DNA from: Protostelium mycophagum
Taxonomy: Eukaryota > Evosea > Variosea > Protosteliida > Protosteliaceae
Reading direction: 5' to 3'
DNA: 21,455 bases
Assembly: GCA_002081555.1 (NCBI GenBank)
Contig: MZNV01002792.1
Coordinates: forward strand, 1-21,455
Positions within the stretch are counted from its first letter, which is position 1. Every line of letters starts with the position of its first letter. A program made the translations under genes and the position numbers. The notes under the pieces are model-generated. The model was not told where the DNA came from and searched no databases. It saw only the letters and a list, made by a program, of their open reading frames with translations. Below are positions 1-10,800 of this stretch, one piece after another.

Positions 1-120
1 AAGAAGAAGCCCATGCTCTCAAAGTTCCATAGAAAGGCAAGGCTAGCTTTTGCAGAGAAGTATGCCACGTCTCACCCACACAGAGCTAAACAGAATGTGG
101 TTCCAGAAAAACGTGATTAG
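1..120 (+). pseudogene. Tc1/mariner-like transposase fragment
   Basis: The first frame from base 1 reads as Lys-rich sequence containing KPMLSKFHRKARLAFAEKY and stops at 118-120. This resembles the stretch of Tc1-family transposases that precedes the second catalytic Asp (typically a K-P-L-L-S/T-K-x-x-x-x-x-R-L-x-F-A-x-x-H pattern). The following residues no longer match the expected W-x-x-V-x-W-S-D-E block. The frame enters from outside the window and ends early, so this is at best a decayed piece. Family resemblance is judged by eye from one short segment. Confidence 0.45.
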
Positions 121-305
121 CAATCCAACCATACACAGCCTACTCTAGAGGTACTGCCAGGAGACAATCAATGGATTGCGGCACTTGGGACACATACCTT
201 TCCCAAATTCTACTGCTCAGAAAGCAGAGCAAGAAACTTCCGTTATATCCTGAGAAATATGGCGGCACCAATTTGGCGCAAAAGAGATAAAGCAAGTAAC
301 GCAGA

Positions 306-793
306 CAACACAAAGGACCAAGAGCCCCCTGAAGGGGACACTCCCGCAGAAGAACAGGAAACAGACTCCCTCAGTTCACTATCCATGGCCTCCACCTTCA
401 AACTACCAGGCTGACCGGTGCCAACAACACAAAGGACCAAGAGCCCCCTGAAGGGGACACTCCCGCAGAAGAACAGGAAACAGACTCCCTCAGTCTACTA
501 TCCATGGCCTCCACATTCAAACTACCAGGCTGACCGGTGCCTAAACCAGCAAAGAACACCCCCTGACCGGTGCCTAAACCAGCAAAGAACACCCCATGGC
601 TTCCACTTTTGAACTACCAGGCTGACCGGTGCCTAAACCGGCGGAGAACACCCCGGTCTGGGTGTTCTTTGTTTAATAAAAAAAAGGACTAAGAGCCCCC
701 TGAAGGGGACGCTCCCGCAGAAGAACAGGAAACGGACTCTCTCAGTCTACTATCCATGGCCTCCACCTTCAAACTACCAGGCTGACTGGTGCC
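306..793 (+). repeat. Tandem ~120-base repeats plus nested ~32-base repeats
   Basis: A unit starting near 306 (ACAACACAAAGGACC...) recurs at about 424 and, slightly diverged and truncated at its start, at about 685-793. Each unit contains the block CCCCCTGAAGGGGAC and the end ...AACTACCAGGCTGACCGGTGCC. A shorter unit, CTGACCGGTGCCTAAACC followed by rGmrGAACACCCC, occurs at about 531, 563, 622 and 782. From an ATG at 259 a 51-codon frame runs through the first unit to a TGA. It could be the remains of a retroelement leader or ORF1 start, but this is not shown. Confidence 0.75.
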
Positions 794-872
794 TAAACCG
801 GCGGAGAACACCCCTCGTCAGAACCTATCTTGTGGTCTGGGTGTTCTTTGTTTAATAAAAAAAAAAATAATT
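622..872 (+). mobile_element. Two head-to-tail retroelement-like 3' tails
   Basis: Two copies of the same 3' end are present. Each has GGCGGAGAACACCCC, a short or absent loop, then GGTCTGGGTGTTCTTTGTT and TAATAAA followed by an A run (about 640-685 and 800-872). GAACACC pairs with GGTGTTC, so each tail can form a stem-loop just upstream of a poly-A signal and A tract. This is the expected form of a non-LTR (LINE or SINE) 3' end. The second copy carries an extra ~19-base loop. No reverse transcriptase is visible, so the parent element is not identified. Confidence 0.5.
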
Positions 873-1177
873 AACTAAGGTACCCAGTGGATAATTAAGA
901 ATCCAATGAGATAAAAAGAGAGCTACTCTTATGCTGATTTTCACAATAATAGTATGAAAAATAGGCTGTTGCTACCAAATTTGGCAAGTGGGAGTGTTTT
1001 CTGGAAAGCTGCTTGAGTAGAACAAATGTGGCAATAGAATTCTGTATTCACAAGAACTAATAAATTAACCCTAAAAATCTGTTGTTGATTATTACATTTG
1101 ACATTCTCTCTGAAAGCCAATTCAACCTGACTCTTGAATTAAAATTGAACTCACAAATAATTACAAAGGTTTAGTCA
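873..1177. other. AT-rich non-coding stretch
   Basis: About 300 bases of AT-rich sequence between the repeat block and the decayed minus-strand gene. I see no open frame, RNA gene or repeat worth naming. Confidence 0.6.
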
Positions 1178-2640
1178 TTATCTATTGTCATAGCTCCTCT
1201 TTCTCCTGCTGTTCTCATTTAATTTTAATTTCACGTTGGCAAAGTGATGCTTATTTCTTGCTATATGCTTCTCTATCTTCTTCAGAGCTGTTTCATCCTT
1301 TTTAGGATCATACATCCCCTTTCTAATAAATTCTGTAATTTGCTCATCATTATCAAAGAGCCAAGATAGCCGGGTATAGATGGTGAATAATCTCTTGATA
1401 TCAGACTCTGTCATTCCTGCAAGATTCTGTAATTGTTCTTCTAAATTTGATGGGGTGTCCTCATCCCCATTGCCTGCAGCAAAGTTCCTACTAATGTCTC
1501 TACTTTCAGATGTGTAAAATTCGATCATTGCTTGATAGTCTTTGTTGTTGTAAGTATAACTGAAATTTGTAGTCTTCCAGGTGATAAAAGATCCATCATA
1601 ATGCTCAAGGTCATCCCAATCATTGTGGAAATTAAGTACAAATGCATAATTCTGATGAGCTGTAAAGTGGAATCTGCGGGTGAGTTGTAAAGCTTTTGTC
1701 TTTTGGCTACTATTCCAGCCCGCATGCTAAAATGATTATTAATCTGGCAAATGAGATATTGAAGTCTCACTCTATATATATCATCCATAAATATCATCTG
1801 TAGACGATGATTCACTCCATCCACAACATCTAACTCAATTCAGATCCACATTATATATGGTGTTAATAACCCACCTATACCTGAGCCTTCCATATACATC
1901 TTCAATGCTTCTAAATTTTCTGTGTATATGGGAGTGACAGCTTTCCACTCTTCATAATCTCCCTTAAAGCATTCCCTATATGGAGGACTTCCAGTGTGTT
2001 TTGACTTCCACTGAATATTTAACTCATTCTCAATGTACTGAGGGAGATTCACATGACAGAAAAATCCCTTCAATACATCATTAAACTGATTAACTAGTAC
2101 TTCATGCCCCTGGTATCTGCAATAGTAAATAATAATTCATCTTTAACTCTGCTATACTTGATAGGAATGTTTAGATTGGTGTAGGACTCCTCACCATCCT
2201 GAAGGTTCATCGATCGCAGGTTGATAACACTGGTTCCATATAGCGATTGCCATGTTTCTTGACAATCATAGTGATAATAAGACATAACCTATACCAAGTC
2301 AGCCTGTATCAACAATCCAGACACATTACCTCCACTAACTGAGGTGAGTATAGGCACAAACTCCATAATGTACCTCTCTGGTATTATTGAATCCTGAAGG
2401 TAACTCTTTCAATAAAGTCATTGCCCGCGGTACCCTTCGGAGATGGTAAAAACAATCTTGAAACAGCCGGTAGAAGAACTGTCTGTGTATATGCTTAAAG
2501 CTCTGCACTTCAATCTATAGTTATTCAGCTGTGTTTAAAGGAGAAGTGTTGGCTGTGGTACGGGGATTAGGTAATGAGTTCACCTTGATCTCCTCTTCAT
2601 TCAAATTGAACCAAGTTAGCATACTGTTCTTATAGAATAT
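1178..2640 (-). pseudogene. Decayed, frameshifted minus-strand gene of unknown family
   Basis: Successive minus-strand open segments in different frames follow each other in order: about 2521-2633, 2285-2388 (interrupted by a stop), 2094-2285, 1840-2105, 1525-1824, and 1178 to about 1690. Each looks protein-like (Tyr/Asn/Asp-rich, with a Lys/Arg-rich end before the stop at 1178). They overlap at frameshifts near 2100 and 1650-1690 and are broken by stops near 1850 and 2288. The original product was probably over 400 residues. Splicing could explain some breaks, but the overlapping frames fit indels better. I do not recognise the family; a viral or mobile-element origin is possible given the transposon debris beside it, but is not shown. 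The sequence is more AT-rich than the genes to its right and lacks the GTTGTAGAT motif. Confidence 0.45.
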
Positions 2641-2641
2641 T

Positions 2642-3487
2642 ATGGCCCATAAAGAATTGTCCAGGCAGGTCCAACGCCAAGATCGGCAAACTTCTTTCCT
2701 CGGACCAAGGATCCCTTTAGAAGTCAGAAAGCTGATCGCGTTATTACCTAACTGGGAGGAGAGCAATCTTGAAAAGATTCTTCAATTCGTGCTGAGATAT
2801 TTACATTCTGGCCACGATGCTCAACAGAACGGTTTTTCACAAGATGACTTTGAGGTCTTCGCTTCCAACATGGGCGTGGATGAAGATTCCCTTGCCATCA
2901 TCTTCACCGGTTTTTATTATCTATTGAGAGCAGCAGTCAGAAGTAAATTGAAGGAGGAGATTATTCAAAAAGATCTGACTCAAGAATTGAAAATGCCTCC
3001 AGGCGTTGTGACTCGCCTGATGGCGGTGCTGAAGAAGAGGTGAGAATGCTGCCCATTATTGAACCGTAATGCACACGATGAAAGTCGTATACAAGTCATC
3101 GCACCCACAGCTCTGAATCACACCGTAGAAGATGCTGACATTTCACAGTCATTCTATTTTAGAGGATCACCTTTTACAGACCAATAACTTGAGAGGACCA
3201 CGCTTGGACACATTTTGGTGGAGAGTGGATGTTTCCATTTCCTCCAACAGTCAATCGAGAATTTTGCAGCCATCCATCTTGATGGAAATGTTCAAATCAG
3301 GAGGGGGCGTTCACAGATTTGAAGTTGATGTCGACAAGTTCCAGGAATTGAGGTGAGCCTTGTACACGTCGACACAATCTGGCATTATATTGAACAAAAA
3401 TCCAGATATCAAGTGGCAAGAGTGCTGAAGGAGATGGAAGAATTAGACAGACAACCCATCCTCAAGATCATCGACATGAAAAAATAA
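2642..3487 (+). CDS. COMMD5: COMM domain-containing protein 5 (COMMD5-like)
   Basis: Three exons, 2642-3039, 3149-3352 and 3406-3487, give 227 residues, close to the usual COMMD5 length. The N-terminal helical half begins with a TSFLGPRIPLEVRKL segment like the FLGAR-P-EV start of animal COMMD5. The COMM domain in exons 2-3 has the family signature: FWWRVDVSIS, LQPSILMEM, a Gly turn, then HRFEVDVDKFQELRYQVARV. COMMD proteins assemble with CCDC22 and CCDC93 in the Commander complex, which recycles cargo from endosomes. Both introns keep phase 2. The second splits the Arg codon of QELR-Y, a junction that restores the family motif. The ATG lies directly after the AT-rich left flank, with little room for a promoter of its own. 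It converges with the RasGAP-like gene, 145 bases away. Confidence 0.9.
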
Positions 3488-3632
3488 TCCTTTTGTTTTA
3501 AAGACCTTCTGCCAATACAAATAGAAAATGTGGATCATCGAAAATGATGGAACATCATTCATATGGGATCTCTGTATCTCTTAAACCTCTTTATTCTTTT
3601 AATTCTCAATGTTGTAATAATATTTCTTGTCC

Positions 3633-5929
3633 TCAACTGAAAGTCCCTTCTCTCGAGGGATGGCGGGTGATGCAGAAGTTCAGTGCCATCTTTAAGGCTC
3701 TGCTGGCAGAGCTCATCTGTCCGGACATGGCCTGTGTCATGTCAACTCTTTGATGTTCCAGATGAAAGACTCACCCACGAAGGCATGTTACCCTTCGGGT
3801 CAACGTGGTATAAACATGTCACTTTGACATAAACATCTTGTGTTGCGGTGATGATACACCCGCTGACTGTGGCATATCAGAGGTTGTAACGTAAATGTAC
3901 GACTTTGCTGTCGCATCACCGGCGATGCTACTCACTCCTGATCTTGCCCTTCTGATGTGAGGCGGGTGTCTGTCTATTCTTCACGTTTCTTAAGACCACC
4001 AGACCCTGTCTTTCGTCGAAATCTCTCATCAACTCCCCGTTGTAGAATCTGGCTGAGAAAGGGAAGGGACTTGGGACTATGTCATCTACAACGACTGGCC
4101 TTCCATCTCATTGGAACAGTGCAGATTCTGCGGCCGTTATTTTTTGGCGGGATATTTGAATTTAAAATTCGGCGGGAGAAACTTACGTGGAACATCTTTG
4201 TGTGAGAGAGTAGGTGCTTGTGGATGGATGTGGTCACACCAGGTACATCCCCTTGAAACTCCCCTTCCAATTTGACACTTACTCCCTGGAAAGTTCAGCG
4301 AAATTTCACGATCTACAACGAACCTTGAAATCAGAGTTGTAGAAAGTCTCAAAGCCGTCTTGTTTTTTGGTCTTCTGTCATTGATTTTCTCCAACAGTTC
4401 AGCCTTGTACAAAAGCGCCTGTAAAGATTCAGATATCATAAATGATATCTCGTTGTAGAACGTCAACTCACAGTATCCGGTCGTAGTCGCTGTAAGAATC
4501 TTCCTCGCCTCTGTCCACAATTTTTCGGATGTTATTTTCAAACTCTTTGATTTTTCTTGCATTGGGCGTGTGCTTGTTTTGTCAAACGAAGTCATGAAGT
4601 GTAATTTATTTTAAAATAAATTTTGCCGCAAGATGAGAAATGTTTGAGTACCTGTGCGTTGAAAATCTTGACGGACATATTGATGTCCTCTTCATTATAG
4701 ACTTTATCTGCCAGCTTGTGATTTTCTCCAGCATAATATCTGAGGATGCTGCCATATGGTTCAGGTTGTGGATTCGCCAAGATGTCTTGGAAATGGAGGC
4801 AGATGGAGGCGACCTGAACATGTTTAGAGGTGGCTTTGGATCTCGAAGCTCACCTTGTCCAAAAGCATCTGCAATTTCTCCGGTCTGGCAGCTGAAGAAT
4901 GTCAACCCGTTGTAAAATGTCACAGTCATTGTAGATTGACGAAATCGTTGTAGATGCGGATTTCACTCACTGTCGGGGTCATCCAAGGCGATGGTCTCGG
5001 GGTGTTGAAGCGTGGGTATCAGAACGCGCATCGCGAAGAATTGGAAGGATGATGGCCAAGCCTCCTTGCCGTGTCCGGATGTTTTAAAATCTAGGTATCC
5101 CAGACGGATGAGACTCCTGTCAAATGTGTCATTAAGCTCATCAGATATGCCATTTGTCATGTCAAATATGTCACTTCATGTCAAAGTATCTTGACATTGG
5201 GTTTTTTTCCCGGTGTCAGAATGACGTCATGAGATTACGTACAGTGGAGCGTGCTCTGAGGACTGCTCGATGTGCGATTTGAAATACTCATGCACCAATT
5301 CTACAAGGACTTTCTCAGGAAATTGACCATCTACAACCTGCCGCCGTGATCAGATGATGTCGTGACAAATGATGGAAACCTACCTCTGCCTGCTGATACA
5401 ATGCTTTAGCACGTTCATATGCAGGTTCTATCACTCTCTTGATGAAGCGGACGGAAGTGTCGTTGAACATTAGTTTCTGCATCACCATGTCATAGAAGGT
5501 CGAGTTGAGATCGATCTCGACTTGGCCTTTCACGATGTGATGAGACTCATTTGTTTGTCCAGATCCAGCGCCTTTAGACAAGACCCAAAGCATCAATGGG
5601 TAGTTGTCTATTTCATCACAAATTCCTTTTTTCATGAGTCATGTCTAATCGATTAGAATTAAAGATGTGAGCGCTCACCGACAAGGTTATCAGCAAGAAG
5701 ATTGAATTTCCTCACGTCTACGTGCTTTATCACCTCTTCGAGCTCAGAAAAATCTCCCCTCTTGATTTTCTGCACAGGTGTCATGCCGCGTAATCTTCGA
5801 GAATCTCACCTCTAAGAGTGCTTCTGTGCGAGCGACCGTCTTGATGGACGAGTTACTACTTTCTCTTGGCGGCACGCCCGAACCGCTGGATCGTAATCTT
5901 GGAGAGTCTTTCACAGGGTTCTTAATCAT
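3633..5929 (-). CDS. RasGAP-domain-like protein, 500 residues
   Basis: My model has 12 exons: 5929-5810, 5769-5679, 5625-5384, 5337-5239, 5136-4971, 4891-4854, 4813-4652, 4544-4317, 4285-4187, 4127-4096, 4048-3936 and 3745-3633. It closes in frame. The N-terminus is Ser/Pro-rich. Residues around 217-231 read FFAMRVLIPTLQHPE, matching the RasGAP core pattern F-F-x-x-R-x-x-x-P-x-x-x-x-P-E. A later segment (KVASICLHFQDILANP...EPYGSILRYY) fits the helix that follows in this fold. RasGAPs speed up GTP hydrolysis by Ras. The usual arginine-finger loop (L-F-R-x-N-S) is not obvious; VEIDLNSTF stands near its place. The C-terminal ~200 residues are unassigned. Least certain are the acceptors at 5136 and 4544. 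The donor at 4316 is GTAGAT inside a GTTGTAGAT motif. A TATA-like CATATAAAG lies about 20 bases upstream of the ATG. Other helical-repeat GAPs are possible. Confidence 0.55.
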
Positions 5930-6358
5930 CTTCGAAGGTTCTCAGTTCTTTATATGTGGCAGGTTCTTTTGTGCTCTCTGTCTCTTCTGTTGTTTTTTTA
6001 GTCTTTCTGTGAAAAAATTCCAAAGGAAGGAGGAGGTATCCCCGCGTGAATTAGCGTGCAGGAATCTTAAAGAGCTTGAATCAGTAATCCCCGAAATCAA
6101 CAGACATCTGCTTGAGAGGTCCATTACTGTCAATCCAATCTGTGCAGGTTAGTAATATAGGGTAGCGATGGAGACTCCCATCAAACTCGAAATTTTTGAG
6201 AAAGGTGTCAAACTTACATGAACAGATACACCTTTCGGAAAAGTTGTTCCTCTAAACGCGGTTGTGCGATTTATAGAAAGGTCGCCGTCCACCTTCTTTA
6301 CTAACTATACTTAGTTTGGTCGTTTCGATATTCATTACTGTACCATTTGTACAACAAC
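5930..6358. promoter_or_regulatory. Divergent intergenic promoter region
   Basis: About 430 bases separate the start codons of the RasGAP-like gene (minus) and the secreted NTF2-like gene (plus). Both promoters must lie here. TATA-like candidates are CATATAAAG just upstream of 5929 on the minus strand and GATTTATAG near 6269-6277 on the plus strand. Open frames run across this stretch on both strands, but they resemble no family and connect to no splice model. Confidence 0.5.
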
Positions 6359-7195
6359 ATGAGATCATTCGTCCTCTTAACCCTCGTCGCTCTCGCCGCT
6401 GCCTTCGGCTTCGACCCCATCTACCCACAATACGTCGTAGAACCCGTCGCCGTGGCGAATTACTCTCACCTTTGGTGCCCTGCTCTCTGCGGAACACCTT
6501 CATCCCCATCATGCGTTTGGAATCCAACCACCTATACCGTCTGCTCTGCGCTTGGCAAGAACTTCTTGCCAGTGAGAGGTGAAGCCATCGCCTGCCCAGG
6601 AACAAGACAAGGAGGATGTGGTCCAGTTTGTCATCCTAGACATGGACAGATCTTCTGTGGCTGCACTCCATGCGGCGATGTGAGTTCATCTTTCTGAAAA
6701 TTGGCTGAATCCTTCAGGACTTTTTCGCCCCCGACCCTCTGGTCATCGGCAGACGTCTTCTCGCTGCCTTTTCTGCCACTTCAACTTTTGAGAGCATCAG
6801 ACCCCTCCTCCATCCCAATGTCACCGACCAGATCTACCCCATCCAGACTCTCGGCAGACCTGAGAACAGAGATCCCATCGCTTCATGGAGAGCCACTCTC
6901 TCATACTTCAACGCCTTCTCCATCACCCCCACTTTTATGTTTGCCAGCCCTGACCGCTCTAATGTCCACATGAAGGTAAGGATCCCGTTTGAAATTTGAG
7001 TTTGACAACCGTGCGCCAAAATCTGATGACTGGCAGTGCGTCTCCACTGGTGCTTTGAAGTTCAACAACACACGTTATGGACAGGAGTACATCATCACTC
7101 TTGGATTGAAGGATGGTCTCATCAACAGAATTGAGGAGTTTGTTGATTCAATCTTCTCCAAGAACTTCCGCGATCTGCTGCTATCCATCTCTTAG
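6359..7195 (+). CDS. Secreted Cys-rich protein with NTF2/SnoaL-like domain
   Basis: Exons 6359-6679, 6718-6975 and 7037-7195, all phase 0, give 245 residues. The N-terminus, MRSFVLLTLVALAAAFG, is a clear signal peptide. Residues about 35-106 hold ten cysteines (pattern with WCPALC, GCGPVC and FCGCTPC), likely a disulfide-bonded module. The rest resembles the NTF2/SnoaL-like alpha+beta fold: a helical start (PLVIGRRLLAAFSATSTFESI), a PLLHPNV turn, a buried WRATLSYFNAF helix, then strands ending NNTRYGQEYIITLGLKDGLINRIEEFVDS, like the usual tG..Y...Y...f...dGkI.ri.EY.D ending. Such domains may bind small ligands or be enzymes; the activity here is unknown. The first intron is only 38 bases. An alternative acceptor at 7000 would make a 25-base intron and add 12 residues in frame; I prefer 7036. 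Fold assignment is by eye. Confidence 0.6.
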
Positions 7196-7896
7196 AGACA
7201 TTCCCTCACGAACTTTTAATACAACTTGATCCACCAATCAGTCTTTGTATGACCTGACTTCATTGCGGTGTTTGATCAATATACGATTATGATCTGCTGC
7301 AATCAGTCAACCTCGCAGCTCGGTCACCCCACTCACATGAAGAATACATCTCTTCAGACTATTCTGAGAATCAGACGGTCAAAGATATCTGCAATTCAGA
7401 CGTAGATGTGCTGATGTTGGAACTTTCGTCCAAGCCAATGGACGAAGGTTGACTTCGGTTTTTGTGGTTTCCTTCGTTTGGAAACCGGGCACTGGTTCGC
7501 AACAGATACCTTTCAAACTACAACTGAACCTTCTCGATCACCCATCGAAAATATTGAGGCCATCACAGTTTGTTGAGAACTCTTCTCGACAACGAGCATT
7601 CACGAATAGCTGTATCATATATTTCCATCGGCCAAAATGAACACTTGAACGCACCTGAACCCTCGAACACGAGGTGCACAAGTGCTGAGACAATTTTGGG
7701 TCTGCTCCAAGGAAAATTGTGATTTTCCGGAAAAATAGAACATGTTCTTGACTTTTCCCTGACGTCACTCTGATCTACAACTTTGATAACGGCGTGCGCT
7801 CCTCAGATCTCTTGCACAGCCGACACGCGGCGGCATCATCACACACAAGTGAGATATAAATGAATATGGCGATTTCAAATATTCACATTGTTAGAA
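7196..7896. promoter_or_regulatory. Intergenic region with CRE palindrome and TATA-like box
   Basis: Seven hundred bases between the secreted protein and the glucan synthase contain no convincing gene. Near the downstream ATG lie a perfect TGACGTCA palindrome at 7760-7767 (the consensus CREB/bZIP site), a GTTGTAGAT motif on the minus strand at 7773-7781, and GATATAAATG at about 7853, some 40 bases before the ATG at 7897. Regulation of the glucan synthase by a bZIP factor is an inference from the site alone. Confidence 0.45.
7760..7767. promoter_or_regulatory. TGACGTCA palindrome (CRE-like site)
   Basis: Perfect eight-base palindrome 130 bases upstream of the glucan synthase ATG. It is the consensus site for CREB/ATF-type bZIP factors. 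A second perfect copy lies at 5222-5229 inside an intron of the RasGAP-like gene. Binding is inferred only from sequence. Confidence 0.4.
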
Positions 7897-10800
7897 ATGA
7901 ACATTCAATCTCTTCTCGCTGAGTTCCCGGCTTTCACGCCGAAGCCAGCCAAGAAGACAACTACAGAGGAAGAGGATGGACAGAAGGATCCATTTGACGG
8001 GTTAGCACCTGGCAGCGCACAGATCAAGATATCTCTGCCCCTTCTAGAGGCTCTTGCACATCTAAGTAGTGTCGGTGCAAGAGATGACAATGTGGCCGAA
8101 CTCAAGAGGTTCGTGAAGCCCATTCATCAGATGATTCATATTCTGAATTTTACGTAGTGCTAATGAGTCTGCACGACGTGTGCTCCAAGAGTATATGAAA
8201 CTCGAATTTGCAGAACGAAAGGCCATCCCCAAAGCCTTCACCGACCTCTTTACACCTGGTGCCCAATCAGAGATCAATTGGGAGGGTGTTGTCCTCAAGA
8301 TCCATCAATCATATCTTGAGAGCCCAGAGCTACAGAACATTATGCAGAAGGTACAGATCTTGAAAAGATATCAGCATATCATCTTTTTTTTGACCTATAC
8401 AGATCCTCCGCACACAAGAAGAAGAATCACCCGTCTCCTCGGTCAAACAATCCATGGAGCGCTTTCCATTCTTGAAGGGTGGAAAGATGTTTAGAGACGA
8501 AGCCCCCACACCAGAGCTACCTTCTAGACAAAGCCACCCCAAACTGTTGAAGGGTCTTCCTTTTGTGCCCGTTAAGCCTGACGCGGACAAGCGCACCATC
8601 ACTTCCCTCGTCCCTTCTGCTAAGCCAGAGGTAATTTCTCATTTTTTCAATTTTTATTGTACAATCGTGAAACTATCAAAATTTAAAATGGCTCACTTGG
8701 CGCTCTGCGCCACAGACTATGAAATAAAGACGTTATATATTACTGAGCAAAGTCGTGTTATCTCCGCGGAAGTAAATCTGAATGTTTCAGTCCATTTTCT
8801 CGCCCGATGAGGTACGCGCAGAAGATGACTCTGAAGATGAAGACGAGGAAGACACTGCTCCTCGCCGTTTTGGAGGAGCTTCTTCCTACAAAGAGACAAT
8901 GGACACCCGCGAAGACCTTCCCATCAAGCTTTCCAACAGTTTCAAAGAGGTAAAATCCTTTCCTTCTTCATTTTTCTGAGCGTTGTAGACACTCAGCTTC
9001 CCCCGCTCTGGCATGACACCCCAGTTGAAGACGGAGAGGGCTGAGTTTTTACAACCCGCCAAAGTGACCACTGGCTTCAACCCACAGAAAAATGATGATT
9101 CTCCAAACAACCAAGGAACACGCAAGAAGCGCACAAGCTTCATCGGCGGTAAGGACCCGAAAATCCTGAAAAAATTGACGCAGTGGTAGGCGTCGACGGC
9201 AAGCCCATTCAACCTTTCCTTGTGGACGACCCTTCCATCATGGCAAACAAATACACTGAAAGAAGAGAGAACCTGCCTGAAGAGAGACCAATGGCCACCG
9301 CTCAGGCGGGAAGAAATGTCGGACCATCTGCCCTCTTCAACAAGGCCCCGACAATTGACGCTGTCGGACCCAATGTGACAGAAGAGCTGTCACCTCTGCA
9401 CTTGGAGACATCTGAAGCGGCACAACCCGTTGAGACGGAGGCAGAGAAGAAGAACATGATGATTCTTGACCCCGCAACCGCTTACCGAAGAGAATTCTAC
9501 AAGGCAAGTGTTGAAAACTTATCGAACTTTTCGAGAACCTTCTAGAATTTTTCTGAGACATTTCTGAGAAAAAGTAGGAGAGAAACGAGGTGAAGAACTC
9601 TGAGTTTGTGAGAAGAGGAGACAACGGAATCGTTGTAGACCACCTTCCCCCTTGGTTCGATGTAAATGTATACTGGGGCGATATCACTCAGCAGGTGCGT
9701 TGTGGATTCAATATTCTTTCCCAAATTTTTTTTGCTTGTCATGAGAAGGGTGATGATGAGTTTTCAGTGGCAAAGACACAGTAGATTTTCTTTTGTATAA
9801 AAAACAAGCAGATGTATAAAACAGACGATGCTTCAATTCCATACTGATGCAACATTCAGGAAAACTGCGTCTCCATTCCCATCGACTTTATCTGTCTTGC
9901 TGTGTCCGCTAGAGGACACTACGACTTTGCCTTACAGATGAGCATCATCTCTCAACTCAAGACCTTGCTGAAGGATTCTTCCATCGTGTCAAGCAATATT
10001 AAATCCCTCGTAGATGCATGGCTCAACTCAAGGTCAGTCTGCCGATATTTTGTCCAGGAAATTGATTACATCAACATAAGATAAAAATCAAGACATTTCT
10101 GACATCTGACAGGTCATACGTGATCGAGACAAAGTGCTTCGAATACCTCAGATCCGAGTTCGAGTCTTTCCGTAAAGTCCGCTGGACCGACCGCATCTAC
10201 AACGAGTACGTCGAGGACATCATCGCATCACGTGGCAGCGACTTCGACTTCAACCAGATCATCATCACTTTGGAATCAGAACTATTGCTCCTCAGAAGAG
10301 TCAAGCACTTGCCCTCTTTGGACCTCATCGAGAGGCTTCTCGTGTCTTTACTTGGTGATGACAGAGTCCCAGCAAGAGAGGGTGCCGTCAGATTGCTCAA
10401 CATTTTGCACGACGGTCACGACTTCCAGAGTCTGCAAGCCTTGACACCTGTCATCCGTACAATCGGTGATTCTTTTGTGGTTGAGGTGTGTATCTGTTTT
10501 TTGCGCGAATTTTTGTGCAGGAATATTGATGGAAACAGGTGGATATTGGTGATGCCACCATCGAGGAGGGAGGAGCCTACTTGCTTGTGTACGGACCTTC
10601 ACTCTCTGGTGGTTCTAAATCCGTGCTCTCCAGATACACTCCATCTTTGAGAGGTGAGTTCGAACTATTAATATAATCCTTTTCATGCTGCGGACACAGT
10701 GCAGCTCCGCTGCAGATGGTCGAGCATGTAGCCGCAAAAGGAGTTTAATTATACATATAATAGTATTAATATTGACAGGAACTCGCCTCAGAGTGTCCCA

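Noticed and set aside
2521-2766. Minus-strand open frame crossing into COMMD5
   Set aside because: The part above 2642 is the antisense of COMMD5 exon 1; only the lower part may belong to the decayed gene.
5778-6152. 124-codon plus-strand open frame
   Set aside because: It overlaps the first two exons of the minus-strand RasGAP-like gene and the divergent promoter and has no recognisable domain.
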